Assembly (NCBI GenBank): GCA_900466605.1
Contig: UBMU01000003.1
Location: 1 to 64,000, forward strand
DNA length: 64,000 nucleotides
Reading direction: 5' to 3'
DNA from: Hyphomicrobiales bacterium
GTDB lineage: Bacteria > Pseudomonadota > Alphaproteobacteria > Rhizobiales > Rhizobiaceae
In this document: one piece after another, positions 9,326 to 17,148 of the stretch
How the letters are laid out: each line of letters opens with the position of its first letter
Position numbering within the stretch: position 1 is the first letter of the stretch
Notes under the pieces: model-generated
Seen by the model: only the letters and a program-made list of their open reading frames with translations
What the model was told of the DNA's origin: nothing
Databases searched by the model: none
Program-made: the position numbers and the translations under genes

Positions 9326-10090
9326 CTAGCCTAGTACACGCCGGGTCTCTGCAATTGTTGCAGCACTCTCCACCAACGGTCTGTATTCCAGCCCGATCGC
9401 ACCGCCATAGCCGTGTTCGACAAGCCAATCGACACGCTGCTTAAGGTCAATATCGCCGCTGCCTGGCTCGTTCCGCCCCGGATGATCGGCAATGTGGACG
9501 TGGAAAACCCGGTCGATGCTTTCACCGATCACCTCGGCCGTATCTTCGCCCATGACGGCGGAATGATAGACATCGTAGACGATACCGATCTCCGGGCGCC
9601 CGGTTGCCTTCACGATGTCGATTCCCTCGATCGTCGAGTGAAGGAAATAGCCGACGTGGTCGATCAGCGTGTTTAGCGGCTCAAGACCAAGGCGGACCCC
9701 ACTGCCCTCCAGAATCTCGCCGGCGGCTGTCAGGGTTTCAATCAGCGCCGCCCTTTGCTCCTCGCGAGACTTGCCGGGAAGATCGTCCCCCGCCTGCGCA
9801 ATCAAAGTGTGCGCACCGAGGCGCCTGGCCGTGTCCATCGAACTTTTCAGGCCCTTCAGGAAGGTTTCCTTGTTGGCTCGATCGGTCAGGGCAATCATCG
9901 GCTCTGCGACGAAGCTGCTGAGCTCTACGCCGGTTTCCGTCAGCGCCCATTCGATGCTGCCGATATCCTTGTTGGTCCACTTCCAGAACTCGACCGCCTC
10001 GACGCCATGCGTGTGTGCAAGCCGTATCCTGTCTGCGAAGTTATCGGCTTCGGCTGGAAACAACCATTCGATGCAAGCGGAAAGTTTCAT
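9326..10090 (-). CDS. hyi: Hydroxypyruvate isomerase-like TIM-barrel enzyme
   Basis: A 254-residue AP-endonuclease-2-type TIM barrel. It shows the pattern of the hydroxypyruvate isomerase (Hyi/OtnI) branch: MKLSACIEWLFPA at the start, GLEPLNT and YDVYHS strands with metal-binding acidic/His residues, HVHIADHPGRNEPGSGDI, then GLEYRP near the end. It would interconvert hydroxypyruvate and tartronate semialdehyde or a related sugar acid. The ATG at 10090 is preferred; a longer frame to 10339 adds non-homologous residues. It stands alone, divergent from the lytic transglycosylase, and no glyoxylate-pathway partner is adjacent. Confidence 0.85.
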   Translation of the reverse strand: MKLSACIEWLFPAEADNFADRIRLAHTHGVEAVEFWKWTNKDIGSIEWALTETGVELSSFVAEPMIALTDRANKETFLKGLKSSMDTARRLGAHTLIAQAGDDLPGKSREEQRAALIETLTAAGEILEGSGVRLGLEPLNTLIDHVGYFLHSTIEGIDIVKATGRPEIGIVYDVYHSAVMGEDTAEVIGESIDRVFHVHIADHPGRNEPGSGDIDLKQRVDWLVEHGYGGAIGLEYRPLVESAATIAETRRVLG

Positions 10091-10183
10091 GGCGACCTCG
10101 GTGAATCGGAGCTTTTCCTTGCCGACAATAGTCGAGCGGTGGCAACAGTCATATGGCAAAAACCGTCCATGCTCCGTTTCTGT

Positions 10184-10270
10184 CTTGACGTCATATTCAG
10201 CATTGCTAACGTGAGGGCGCGTATTAATCTCCCAACTCCGCCCGTCATTTAATGACGGGCGTATCTTTTC
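10184..10270 (+). promoter_or_regulatory. Candidate promoter followed by terminator-like hairpin
   Basis: CTTGAC (10184-10189) with a near-consensus CTAACG about 17 bp downstream looks like a rhizobial housekeeping promoter. It is followed by a perfect hairpin CGCCCGTCATT-T-AATGACGGGCG (10239-10261) and the T-rich TATCTTTT. This sits 40 bp upstream of the lytic transglycosylase start. It could be a 5' UTR attenuator or the end of a very short RNA. Confidence 0.35.
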
Positions 10271-10310
10271 CGTCCCGGCAAAGAAGACCAGGAAGCGCGA
10301 CAGAGAGACG

Positions 10311-11252
10311 ATGGCGGCAGTGGGCTTATCGTTCAGCAAAGCAGGCTTTGTTGCTCTCGTTGCCAGTGCTCTGCTGGCGCTTCCCCAGATGGCCCTTTCC
10401 CAACCGCCCGCTGCTACATCGCATCGCGTCTGCGTCTATTCGCTGGCGGTCCCTGACTCCGGCGAGCGCCTTTGCATAACCCGCGAAACGTATGGCCGTG
10501 ATCTCTGCGTCGCGATCGATCACTTTGCGCGACGGAACGACCTTCCGCCGGAATATTTCGCTCGGCTGATCTGGCGAGAGAGCCGCTTTCGCGCCAGCGC
10601 CATCAGCCCCAAAGGCGCGCAGGGCATTGCACAATTCATGCCCGGCACGGCAAGGCTGCGCGGCTTGAGGGATAGCTTCGATATCCTCGAGTCACTCCAG
10701 GAATCAGCACGATATCTTGACGAGCTCCGGACACGCTTTGGCAATCTCGGCCTCGCCGCGGCCGCCTACAACGCCGGAGAGCAGGGACTTGCCACCTACC
10801 TGGACACTGGCCTTCTCCCGTTCGAGACACGAAGCTACGTCCTTGCCATCACTGCAAATACGATCGAACAGTGGAAGAACGACCCTCCCGACGAAGCCGC
10901 GCGTTTTTTGAGCCCGGACAAGCCCTTTATCGACGGTTGCGTTGACCTTGCCAGCAAGCGTCGCCTGACAGAGACCGCCTCGGTTCAACAGGGTCAGTGG
11001 ACACCATGGGGCGCGCAGCTTGCAGCACACAGCAACGACGCAGCAGCCCTTCGGCTGTTTTCGGCGATAGCACGTCAGCTCCCAGCGTCACTTGCGGCCG
11101 AAGAGCCGGTCCTTATACGCGTACGTGACCGCAGCTTCGGTTTCAGGCCGCGCGTTGCTGCGCGCATTGGCAGACAGACGCGCGCCGAAGCCAACGCGGT
11201 CTGCGTGACCGTCCGCGCCTCCGGAGCAGCCTGCACGGTCTTCAGAAATTGA
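10311..11252 (+). CDS. Lytic transglycosylase (SLT family), exported
   Basis: A 313-residue peptidoglycan-cleaving enzyme. A signal peptide (to about residue 30, ending LSQPPA) leads into an SLT/lysozyme-like domain at about 60-190. The catalytic Glu is in IWRESRFRASAISPKGAQG, followed by the family motifs GIAQFMPGTA and AAAYNAGEQ. The C-terminal 100 residues hold no recognised domain but contain four cysteines that may form disulfides. It would act in the periplasm on murein. It reads away from the hyi-like gene. Confidence 0.9.
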   Translation: MAAVGLSFSKAGFVALVASALLALPQMALSQPPAATSHRVCVYSLAVPDSGERLCITRETYGRDLCVAIDHFARRNDLPPEYFARLIWRESRFRASAISPKGAQGIAQFMPGTARLRGLRDSFDILESLQESARYLDELRTRFGNLGLAAAAYNAGEQGLATYLDTGLLPFETRSYVLAITANTIEQWKNDPPDEAARFLSPDKPFIDGCVDLASKRRLTETASVQQGQWTPWGAQLAAHSNDAAALRLFSAIARQLPASLAAEEPVLIRVRDRSFGFRPRVAARIGRQTRAEANAVCVTVRASGAACTVFRN

Positions 11253-11346
11253 TGCAGTCCTCGTTGCAAGCTGGCGATCCGAAATTTCTCGCGTCCCCAT
11301 GAACATTGCTGCGAGTTATGCGTTTCCCTTGCGGGAGGAAAGAGCC

Positions 11347-11532
11347 ATGCACAGCACGTCGAACAGACAGATCAGAAATCCGGGGCCGCGGGGTCGGATG
11401 ATCGCAAATCAAGGCAGACGTAACGGCGCAGATTCCGCAGAAGAGCGAAAACTCCACAAATTGCTGGGACGTCATGCTCCTGAACAAGAGATCCAGTCGA
11501 ACACCATTGTGAAGCCGCCGAAACTGCGATAG
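11347..11532 (+). CDS. Possible small basic protein
   Basis: A 61-residue frame from ATG 11347 with a good RBS (GGGAGGAAAG) at proper spacing. It is rich in Arg, Asn and Gln with no hydrophobic segment. No family is recognised. The RBS is the main support, and it may not be real. Confidence 0.3.
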   Translation: MHSTSNRQIRNPGPRGRMIANQGRRNGADSAEERKLHKLLGRHAPEQEIQSNTIVKPPKLR

Positions 11533-11559
11533 CTGCTGCTAGACCAAGCGCCACGAGCG

Positions 11560-11811
11560 TCAGTCCGTGAGGAAATCCGGAGCTGTCTGCTGATAGGTCA
11601 ACTTCAGTGTTCCATCAGGCTGGACCACGTATTTCTCGAACGTGCGATAACCCCACTTTCCGAGGAACGTGTTCTTGATCACAGTCCCTGGGGGATATGG
11701 GGAGTGTGCGACGCGGCCATACGTCAGGCTTCCCGGTATTGGCTCCAACGGCGGCGCACTCGTGCTGCAGCCGGCCAGCGCCATCGCGATCAACACTGCA
11801 GCATGCCTCAT
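11560..11811 (-). CDS. Small lipoprotein
   Basis: An 83-residue protein with a lipoprotein signal, MRHAAVLIAMALAGCSTS; the Cys of the LAGC lipobox is residue 15. The mature part of about 69 residues is predicted soluble and aromatic-rich, ending in QQTAPDFLTD. It is probably anchored to a membrane by the lipidated Cys. No function can be assigned. The DUF992 gene upstream on the same strand is also an exported protein, but the 94-bp gap does not prove an operon. Confidence 0.7.
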   Translation of the reverse strand: MRHAAVLIAMALAGCSTSAPPLEPIPGSLTYGRVAHSPYPPGTVIKNTFLGKWGYRTFEKYVVQPDGTLKLTYQQTAPDFLTD

Positions 11812-11905
11812 AGCTCCCTCCAGTTCTTAACCCCAAAAATCTGGCCGCATGAGAATGCGGCCAGATCCAAACAAGATCGCCGAGCAATAGGCCGGCGAGA
11901 AACCG

Positions 11906-12418
11906 TTAGCCCTGTGGGGTCAACGTCATGGACGTTCCGGTTGCTGCAACATTGAGACCGAGCTGTCCGGTAACGCTCAGCGTCTGCAATTGCACCGAGC
12001 CGCTGGTGCCGCCGAGGAGGACATTAGCACCAACACCGGCGACAAGCGTCGCTTCAGCCGACGCGCCCTGATAGAGGCCGCCCAGCGAACCGCGATGGTA
12101 TCCCGTCGTCGGAGCAAACACTGCCCACACAATCCGGCCGCGCGTGGTAAATCCAACATCAACGCCCAGTTTGCGGATCGCACCCGTGTAACGATCCTGC
12201 GCCTCGCCGCCCGATGTAGGACTGAAAACGCAGTCGACCGATTTAGCCGAACCGAGGACATAGCCGACGCCACCACCGACATCACAGGTTAGGATCCCGA
12301 TCTTGACGCCGTCACGTACATCGGGTTCAGGCTGCTGATAGGTGGTCACCAAATCGGCCGCGCTGACGCTTGAGGCCAGGGATGCGGCAGCAACAGCGGT
12401 TGCAATCTTCTTCATCAT
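11906..12418 (-). CDS. DUF992 family exported protein
   Basis: A 170-residue protein. The signal peptide MMKKIATAVAAASLASSVSA is followed by a DUF992-type domain, with GVKIGILTCDVGGGVGYVLGS and conserved cysteines in LTCDV and DCVF. The family is periplasmic, alphaproteobacterial and of unknown role. The ATG at 12418 is chosen because AAGGAGAA lies just upstream. The longer frame to 12469 adds 17 residues with no site. Confidence 0.8.
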   Translation of the reverse strand: MMKKIATAVAAASLASSVSAADLVTTYQQPEPDVRDGVKIGILTCDVGGGVGYVLGSAKSVDCVFSPTSGGEAQDRYTGAIRKLGVDVGFTTRGRIVWAVFAPTTGYHRGSLGGLYQGASAEATLVAGVGANVLLGGTSGSVQLQTLSVTGQLGLNVAATGTSMTLTPQG

Positions 12419-12564
12419 TTTCTCCTTGTATTGCGTGGAGATAGATAGCGCATCGCTGCGGTTTACCAAGGCCGCTGATGCATGGCTGCCCTTCGGATCT
12501 TGCAGATTGGATTAGCCCGGTACCAATGCTTGCGGCACCGGCCACCTTGATCTGGAACAGCATA

Positions 12565-12595
12565 ATCACGGCGAAGCCCGGGGCTTCGCCGTGAT
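12565..12595 (-). terminator. Strong inverted repeat downstream of mocB-like gene
   Basis: Perfect 15-bp arms (ATCACGGCGAAGCCC and its complement) are separated by a single G, 30 bp past the stop of the binding-protein gene. A stem of this stability should stop or protect transcripts. There is no clear T-run, so it may act as a 3' stabiliser rather than an intrinsic terminator. Confidence 0.6.
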
Positions 12596-12625
12596 CCGTG
12601 AGCTCAGACCGTGAGGCGATCCAAG

Positions 12626-13555
12626 CTAGTTGAGGTTCTCGAACTGTGCCATGTTTGGCTGAGTAACCAGCTGGAACGGGATCCAGACCTCGCGGTCCAG
12701 TTTCTCGCCCCTCACCGCCTTGAGGGCCGCGTCGATCGAACCCTTACCCTGCCCTTTTGCGTCCTGAAAGACGGTCACCTTGAGGTCCCCAGCCTTCATT
12801 GCCTGCAGGGCCTCGGGCGTGGCGTCGATACCGGCGACGAGAATTTTGTCGGTTGATGCACCAGAGTTCTTCAAAGCGGCAATCGCTCCGAGCGCCATCT
12901 CGTCGTTGTTGGCGATTACAGCATCAAATTCCAGCCCCGATGTCAGCCAGTTCGACACCAGATCAGCACCGTTGACACGGCTCCAGCTTCCGACCTGCTC
13001 CTGAACCACCTTCAGTCCACTGCATTCCGGCGTCTTGATGACGTCGTGCACATCCTGCGTTCGCTGGCGGGCGGCCTGGCTGGTCAAATCGCCGATCATG
13101 ATAACGACGTTTCCCTTGCCCCCGAGCATTCGACAGACTTCCTTGGTCTGCAGCGTACCGGACTCGACTTCGTTGGAGCCGACAAAAGCCTGCTGCTTGC
13201 CGAGCGTCGACAGATCGGTGGGCTGCACGTTCACGTAGATGAGTGGAATACCAGCCTCTTCGGCGACCTTACTGAGGGCCGGCGTGCCATCTGAATCGAC
13301 AGGGTCGACGATGATCGCGGATACGCCGCTAGTCGCGAAGTTGCGAACCTGATCGAGCTGCTTGTTGACATCTGTCGTTGCGTCTTCGATCTGCAGTTCC
13401 ACGCCGATCGACTTGGCATAGGCTTCCATGCCGTTGACGATCAGCGTCTGGAAGTTGTTCGACAGCGTTCCCATCGAAACACCGATGCGCTCGGCTGCAT
13501 GAGCTTGCGACGAAATCACGAGTGCGAGCGCGCTGGCGCTCAGGAATTTAAGCAT
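12626..13555 (-). CDS. mocB: Periplasmic sugar/rhizopine-binding protein (MocB-like)
   Basis: A 309-residue ABC-type periplasmic binding protein of the RbsB/inositol-binding class. The signal peptide is cleaved near SSQAHA (residue 20), and the mature start AERIGVSMGTLSNNF is typical. The hinge and ligand segments IIVDPVDSDGTP, VIANNDEMALGA and VAGIDATPEALQAMKAG are conserved. Among family members the closest character is the rhizopine and inositol binders. The assignment as MocB leans on the neighbouring mocE/F/A-type genes. ATG 13555 has the strong RBS GGGAGGAGAAAA. No permease or ATPase gene is adjacent, so it must use a transporter encoded elsewhere. Confidence 0.75.
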   Translation of the reverse strand: MLKFLSASALALVISSQAHAAERIGVSMGTLSNNFQTLIVNGMEAYAKSIGVELQIEDATTDVNKQLDQVRNFATSGVSAIIVDPVDSDGTPALSKVAEEAGIPLIYVNVQPTDLSTLGKQQAFVGSNEVESGTLQTKEVCRMLGGKGNVVIMIGDLTSQAARQRTQDVHDVIKTPECSGLKVVQEQVGSWSRVNGADLVSNWLTSGLEFDAVIANNDEMALGAIAALKNSGASTDKILVAGIDATPEALQAMKAGDLKVTVFQDAKGQGKGSIDAALKAVRGEKLDREVWIPFQLVTQPNMAQFENLN

Positions 13556-13690
13556 TTTTCTCCTCCCAGACATGACGCGGCACCCGATGTCCGCATCACA
13601 ACGCTAGATTCATCCAAGCCCCTCGTCCGCGAAAATGGTGATGAAAAGACCTCATTTTTGGGAGCTTCGCCGGTCCCTCTGAAACAAAAA

Positions 13691-13711
13691 AGCCCGGCAT
13701 ATCGCCGGGCT
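13691..13711 (-). terminator. Intrinsic terminator of the hydroxylase gene
   Basis: On the minus strand AGCCCGGC and GCCGGGCT form an 8-bp stem with a 5-nt loop, followed by TTTTTT (13685-13690). It lies 27 bp past the stop of the hydroxylase gene and separates it from the mocB-like gene. Confidence 0.85.
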
Positions 13712-13737
13712 CTGAGCTTGGGAGGACGCTTGAGTTT

Positions 13738-14772
13738 TCAACTCGCTTGCTGCTGCCCGCGTGTCTTCTTTTCCTGGCGCTTGCGCGCCTGTTCCATGAA
13801 CCGCTTGTCCATTCGCTCCTGTGACTCGGCAGAACCGTCGTGGAAGGTACCGAACCACTTGTCGAGCGGGATCACGCCGTCGGCGTAGTTGCACTCGAAG
13901 TACTTGTGATGGAGGTAGTGGTCATAAGCGTGGGTGTCGATCGCGCTGTCTTCACCGAAAACGATCTTGTCGAAACCGGCATGCCCAGGGGCTGGGGCAA
14001 GACCGGCATGAGCCAGATGGAAGATCGCATGGACCGGGTTGGACGGCACAATCCAGTGGATCAGCACGCCCGAGAAATAAAGCAGGTGTTCAATCGGATG
14101 CATGGCAAGGCCTGACCATGGACCGGGATTGACATTGTTGTGATGCAGTTTGTGGACAGCATGGTAGAGCGGCGGCCAGTGAATCAAGCGATGAACCAGG
14201 TAGAAATGCAGGTCGCGAAACGTCGGGATCAACAGCATGATGACGGCACAGTAAACCGGATGCTCCGTGAAGGAGACATAGGGAATGATGCCATTGGCAA
14301 ACGCCCACAATGTAACGACCTCGAAAGCAGTCCAGATCGGGACGGCGCTGGCAAAGGTCCAGATGACGTTGTCGATGGTCTGATTTCCAAACAGGAATGC
14401 GTCGTTGCCGACCGACGGCCATTTCGCGTTGTATTTGAAACTCGTTCCCTGCCTCTGCTGCATATAGAGCCGCAGATGGAACATTCCGAAAAACACGAAT
14501 ACGAGTGCAGCATTGCGAACCAGAAGGTAAGCAATCCAGCCGACGGAGAAGCTCTTCATCGTCTCGAAAGACGGCGTCGCATATAGCCAGAGCAATGTCC
14601 CCACGACCGCGTAAAGCACGTTCCAGGGCATGAGATAGCCTGGATAGCCAAAGAGCCACTTCATAAATCGGATAGGCTGTACCGGCCAAACAAACACGGG
14701 TGGATAAGAAAGCAGTTTGAACGGCGCCCAATCTCCCCGCTTGTTACGCTTCCCATAAAGTGTGTCGTCCAT
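13738..14772 (-). CDS. Diiron membrane hydroxylase, sterol desaturase family (MocD-like role)
   Basis: A 344-residue membrane protein with about five hydrophobic helices. It has the three histidine boxes of the fatty-acid hydroxylase/sterol desaturase superfamily: H189 and H194 in LHFYLVH, H207/H210/H211 in HKLHH, and H285/H288/H289 in HYLHH. Such enzymes use a non-haem diiron centre and O2, and need external electrons. The MocE-type Rieske ferredoxin and MocF-type reductase a few kb away are fitting donors. I infer it is the terminal oxygenase that removes the O-methyl group of a rhizopine-like compound. The C-terminal tail is highly charged. It is divergent from the LacI gene. Confidence 0.75.
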   Translation of the reverse strand: MDDTLYGKRNKRGDWAPFKLLSYPPVFVWPVQPIRFMKWLFGYPGYLMPWNVLYAVVGTLLWLYATPSFETMKSFSVGWIAYLLVRNAALVFVFFGMFHLRLYMQQRQGTSFKYNAKWPSVGNDAFLFGNQTIDNVIWTFASAVPIWTAFEVVTLWAFANGIIPYVSFTEHPVYCAVIMLLIPTFRDLHFYLVHRLIHWPPLYHAVHKLHHNNVNPGPWSGLAMHPIEHLLYFSGVLIHWIVPSNPVHAIFHLAHAGLAPAPGHAGFDKIVFGEDSAIDTHAYDHYLHHKYFECNYADGVIPLDKWFGTFHDGSAESQERMDKRFMEQARKRQEKKTRGQQQAS

Positions 14773-14912
14773 TGCCGCTCCTCCATATCGAATATCCTAA
14801 AAATACCGAAGCGGCATGAATGAGCCCACACATTGATTGAGGTGTTCTCCTCATTTTGCAACTGTGCTCATATACTGCCGCTGACCGATAGTTTCGGCGG
14901 GAGGAGCCAAAC

Positions 14913-15920
14913 ATGTCGAAAGTGACGTTGAAGGACGTGGCCCGTGAGGCGAAACTCGGACTAGCCACCGTCGAACGTGTCATCAATGGCCGCGGCGGGG
15001 TAACCGAGAAGACCATCGAGAAGGTAATCCGTGCGGCCAAGAAACTGGAGTACGGGACACGTCAGTCGCATTTCAACCGTGGCGCAATCCGCATCGAGGT
15101 TATCCTCGTTCGCCCCGAAACAAGCTTCTTCACACGGCTCAATCGGGCATTCGAACGGATCGCTGCGTCGCTGGACAAGAACGTCATATTGCACCGAACC
15201 TTCGTCAAGGAGAGCGATCCCGTTGGCATGGCTCGCCACGTTGCCAACCCGGCTTTCCGGCGTTCCGGACTGATCATATGCGCGCCGGACGATGCGAGGG
15301 TCAGCGCCAGCCTCCGGAAGGTAAGGGCCGCCGGCGTGGAAGTGGTCCAGATCGTTGCATGTTGCGACCCGGACATCCCGTTCGTCGGCATCGATGACTA
15401 CGCCGCCGGTCGCTCAGCGGCCTACTATATGACCGGTATGCTGGGCACGCGTCATGGCAAGCTGGTAGCGCTCTGTCACAGTGGGGCCTACGCAAACCAT
15501 CGCCAGCGGATCAGAGGGTTTTCCGACTATATCGCCGAAAAAGCCTCTAGCGACCATTCGTTCTCGCTGGTGATGTTCGGGCATGACGATGACCTTCAAT
15601 CGGCAGAACTGCTAAGCGATGCGCTCCGCCGCAACCCGGATATCATAGGCGTCTATTCAGCAGGCGGTGGCGACGAAGGCGTTGCAATCGTCTTGCAGCA
15701 TTGGGCCATGCAACGGGATGTCTTCTGGGTCGGGCATGAGTTGACGGAGAAGAAGAAACGTCATCTCCAATCCGGCCTCATGAACATCTGCATCGACCAG
15801 ACACCCGAGGTTCAGGCCCGCCGTTCGGTAGATATGATCTTGCATAGGCTCGACATTATTCGCACCGACGTCATCACCGATCCCGTGCGTTTCATGACGA
15901 TCACCGCACAGAACGTATAG
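14913..15920 (+). CDS. LacI-family transcriptional regulator
   Basis: A 335-residue regulator. The N-terminal LacI helix-turn-helix (VTLKDVAREAKLGLATVERV) covers about residues 4-55. A periplasmic-binding-protein-like sensor domain follows (about 60-330), with VGIDDYAAGRSAAYYM, and an inducer-type C-terminus. The start at 14913 has the RBS GGGAGGAG. Its position, divergent from the hydroxylase and just upstream of the isomerase, suggests local control of the moc-like genes by a sugar or inositol ligand (inference). Known moc loci use a GntR/MocR-type regulator instead. A weak palindrome TGAGG-N6-CCTCA (14838-14853) in the divergent promoter region could be an operator. Confidence 0.88.
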   Translation: MSKVTLKDVAREAKLGLATVERVINGRGGVTEKTIEKVIRAAKKLEYGTRQSHFNRGAIRIEVILVRPETSFFTRLNRAFERIAASLDKNVILHRTFVKESDPVGMARHVANPAFRRSGLIICAPDDARVSASLRKVRAAGVEVVQIVACCDPDIPFVGIDDYAAGRSAAYYMTGMLGTRHGKLVALCHSGAYANHRQRIRGFSDYIAEKASSDHSFSLVMFGHDDDLQSAELLSDALRRNPDIIGVYSAGGGDEGVAIVLQHWAMQRDVFWVGHELTEKKKRHLQSGLMNICIDQTPEVQARRSVDMILHRLDIIRTDVITDPVRFMTITAQNV

Positions 15921-15925
15921 CCAGC

Positions 15926-15937
15926 ATCAAATTTGAT
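15926..15937. promoter_or_regulatory. Palindrome between lacI and isomerase genes
   Basis: A perfect 12-bp palindrome ATCAAATTTGAT lies just after the LacI stop and 80 bp before the isomerase start. It could be a LacI-type operator. There is no second matching copy upstream of the hydroxylase, so this is tentative. Confidence 0.3.
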
Positions 15938-16016
15938 CAAAACGCCTCAATGAGCGCACTCGCCAAAGCGACGCTTTCGTGCTGTCTAAACCTAGATCAA
16001 ACCTGTGGAGGCGCAT

Positions 16017-16847
16017 ATGCAAACCCTATCGGTCTTCCAGTCGCTCTGGGCAATGGAACGCCGTAGCGCCATCCAGCAGGAACTCACGCTTGAGGAGAGT
16101 ATCGAACGGATTGCAGGCGCCGGTTTCGACGGGGTGAGCGCCCACTGGCATGACCGCGGCTACGTCAGGCGCTTGCACTCAATCCTGAAGTCGCACGGGC
16201 TTAAGGCAGAGGGCCAATGTTTCCCGAAAAGCGTGGACGATCTTAAACCGGTGCTGGAGAATGCCGCCGAATACGACGTTGCCCACATCTGTCTGCAGCC
16301 GGACGTCAGGCTTCGTCGCATCGAGGATTGTCTTCCGCTGCTCGAGGGATGGCAGCGCCTCAGCGAAGAGGCGAAGATCCCTGTCTATGTCGAGACCCAT
16401 CGCGACCGGATGACCACCGACCTCTTCTTCACGCTGGATCTCCTTGATCAATTTCCGAGTCTCCGGCTGCTCGGCGACCTCTCGCACTTTCTCGTCGGGC
16501 GGGAATTCGCCTGGCCCATATCGGCGGAAAACCATGGCATGATCCACCGCATCCTCGACAGCTCGTGGTCCTTCCATGGGCGTGTCGCCTCGCGAGAGCA
16601 GGTCCAAATAGAAATCTCGTTCCCTCACCATCAGCCGTGGCTCGACCTCTTCATGGACTGGTGGGAATATGGCTTTCGGAGCTGGCGGCGCCGGGCCGGC
16701 TCCGATGATACACTCGTCTTTACATGTGAGCTCGGCCCAAAACCTTATGCCATCACCGGCCGCGATGGCGAGGACACGACCAACCGGTGGGAGGAAGCAC
16801 TGGTGCTGAGGGAGCGGATCAAGGAGCTCTGGGCGCGCACCGCCTGA
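16017..16847 (+). CDS. Sugar phosphate isomerase/epimerase-like TIM barrel
   Basis: A 276-residue xylose-isomerase-like TIM-barrel protein. Visible elements are the N-terminal strand TLSVFQSLWAM, AGFDGVSAHW, VYVETHRDRM (metal-binding Glu/His), LGDLSHFLVGREF and HGRVASREQVQIE. IolE/IolI and MocC belong to the same fold class and act on inososes, so an inosose-processing step is a reasonable guess; sequence alone does not fix the substrate. The ATG at 16017 is preferred because GTGGAGG (16005-16011) is its RBS; the longer frame would start inside that site. It reads in the same direction as lacI and mocEFA. Confidence 0.7.
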   Translation: MQTLSVFQSLWAMERRSAIQQELTLEESIERIAGAGFDGVSAHWHDRGYVRRLHSILKSHGLKAEGQCFPKSVDDLKPVLENAAEYDVAHICLQPDVRLRRIEDCLPLLEGWQRLSEEAKIPVYVETHRDRMTTDLFFTLDLLDQFPSLRLLGDLSHFLVGREFAWPISAENHGMIHRILDSSWSFHGRVASREQVQIEISFPHHQPWLDLFMDWWEYGFRSWRRRAGSDDTLVFTCELGPKPYAITGRDGEDTTNRWEEALVLRERIKELWARTA

Positions 16848-17148
16848 CAAGTGACCTCGCGACCGCACTGACATGGCGAATATCATCAACTGGTGCAGGC
16901 ACTGCACGAGTTTCAAACTCATGCACACCAACAAAAGCATTGGAGGCGTTGTGCCCTATTGGAGGCGCAGCGATAGAACCTCCTCCTTTGCGTGAACCTG
17001 TGTAGGTCGCTATCGGCGGGGTCATTGGAGAGTTTCGACAACGGCTGCCGAGGGCCACATCGACGATGGGCGAACCGAAGACCGCTTGCCTTGAGAGATG
17101 ACGCTTTTTCATCAGCGAAGCACCCTCCCCACGCTCCTCTTCTCCACA
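16848..17148. other. Intergenic upstream of insertion sequence
   Basis: This is the gap between the isomerase gene and the insertion sequence. I see no conserved gene and no clear promoter. Because the IS lies between here and mocE, this and 18910-19056 may once have been one intergenic region. Confidence 0.4.
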
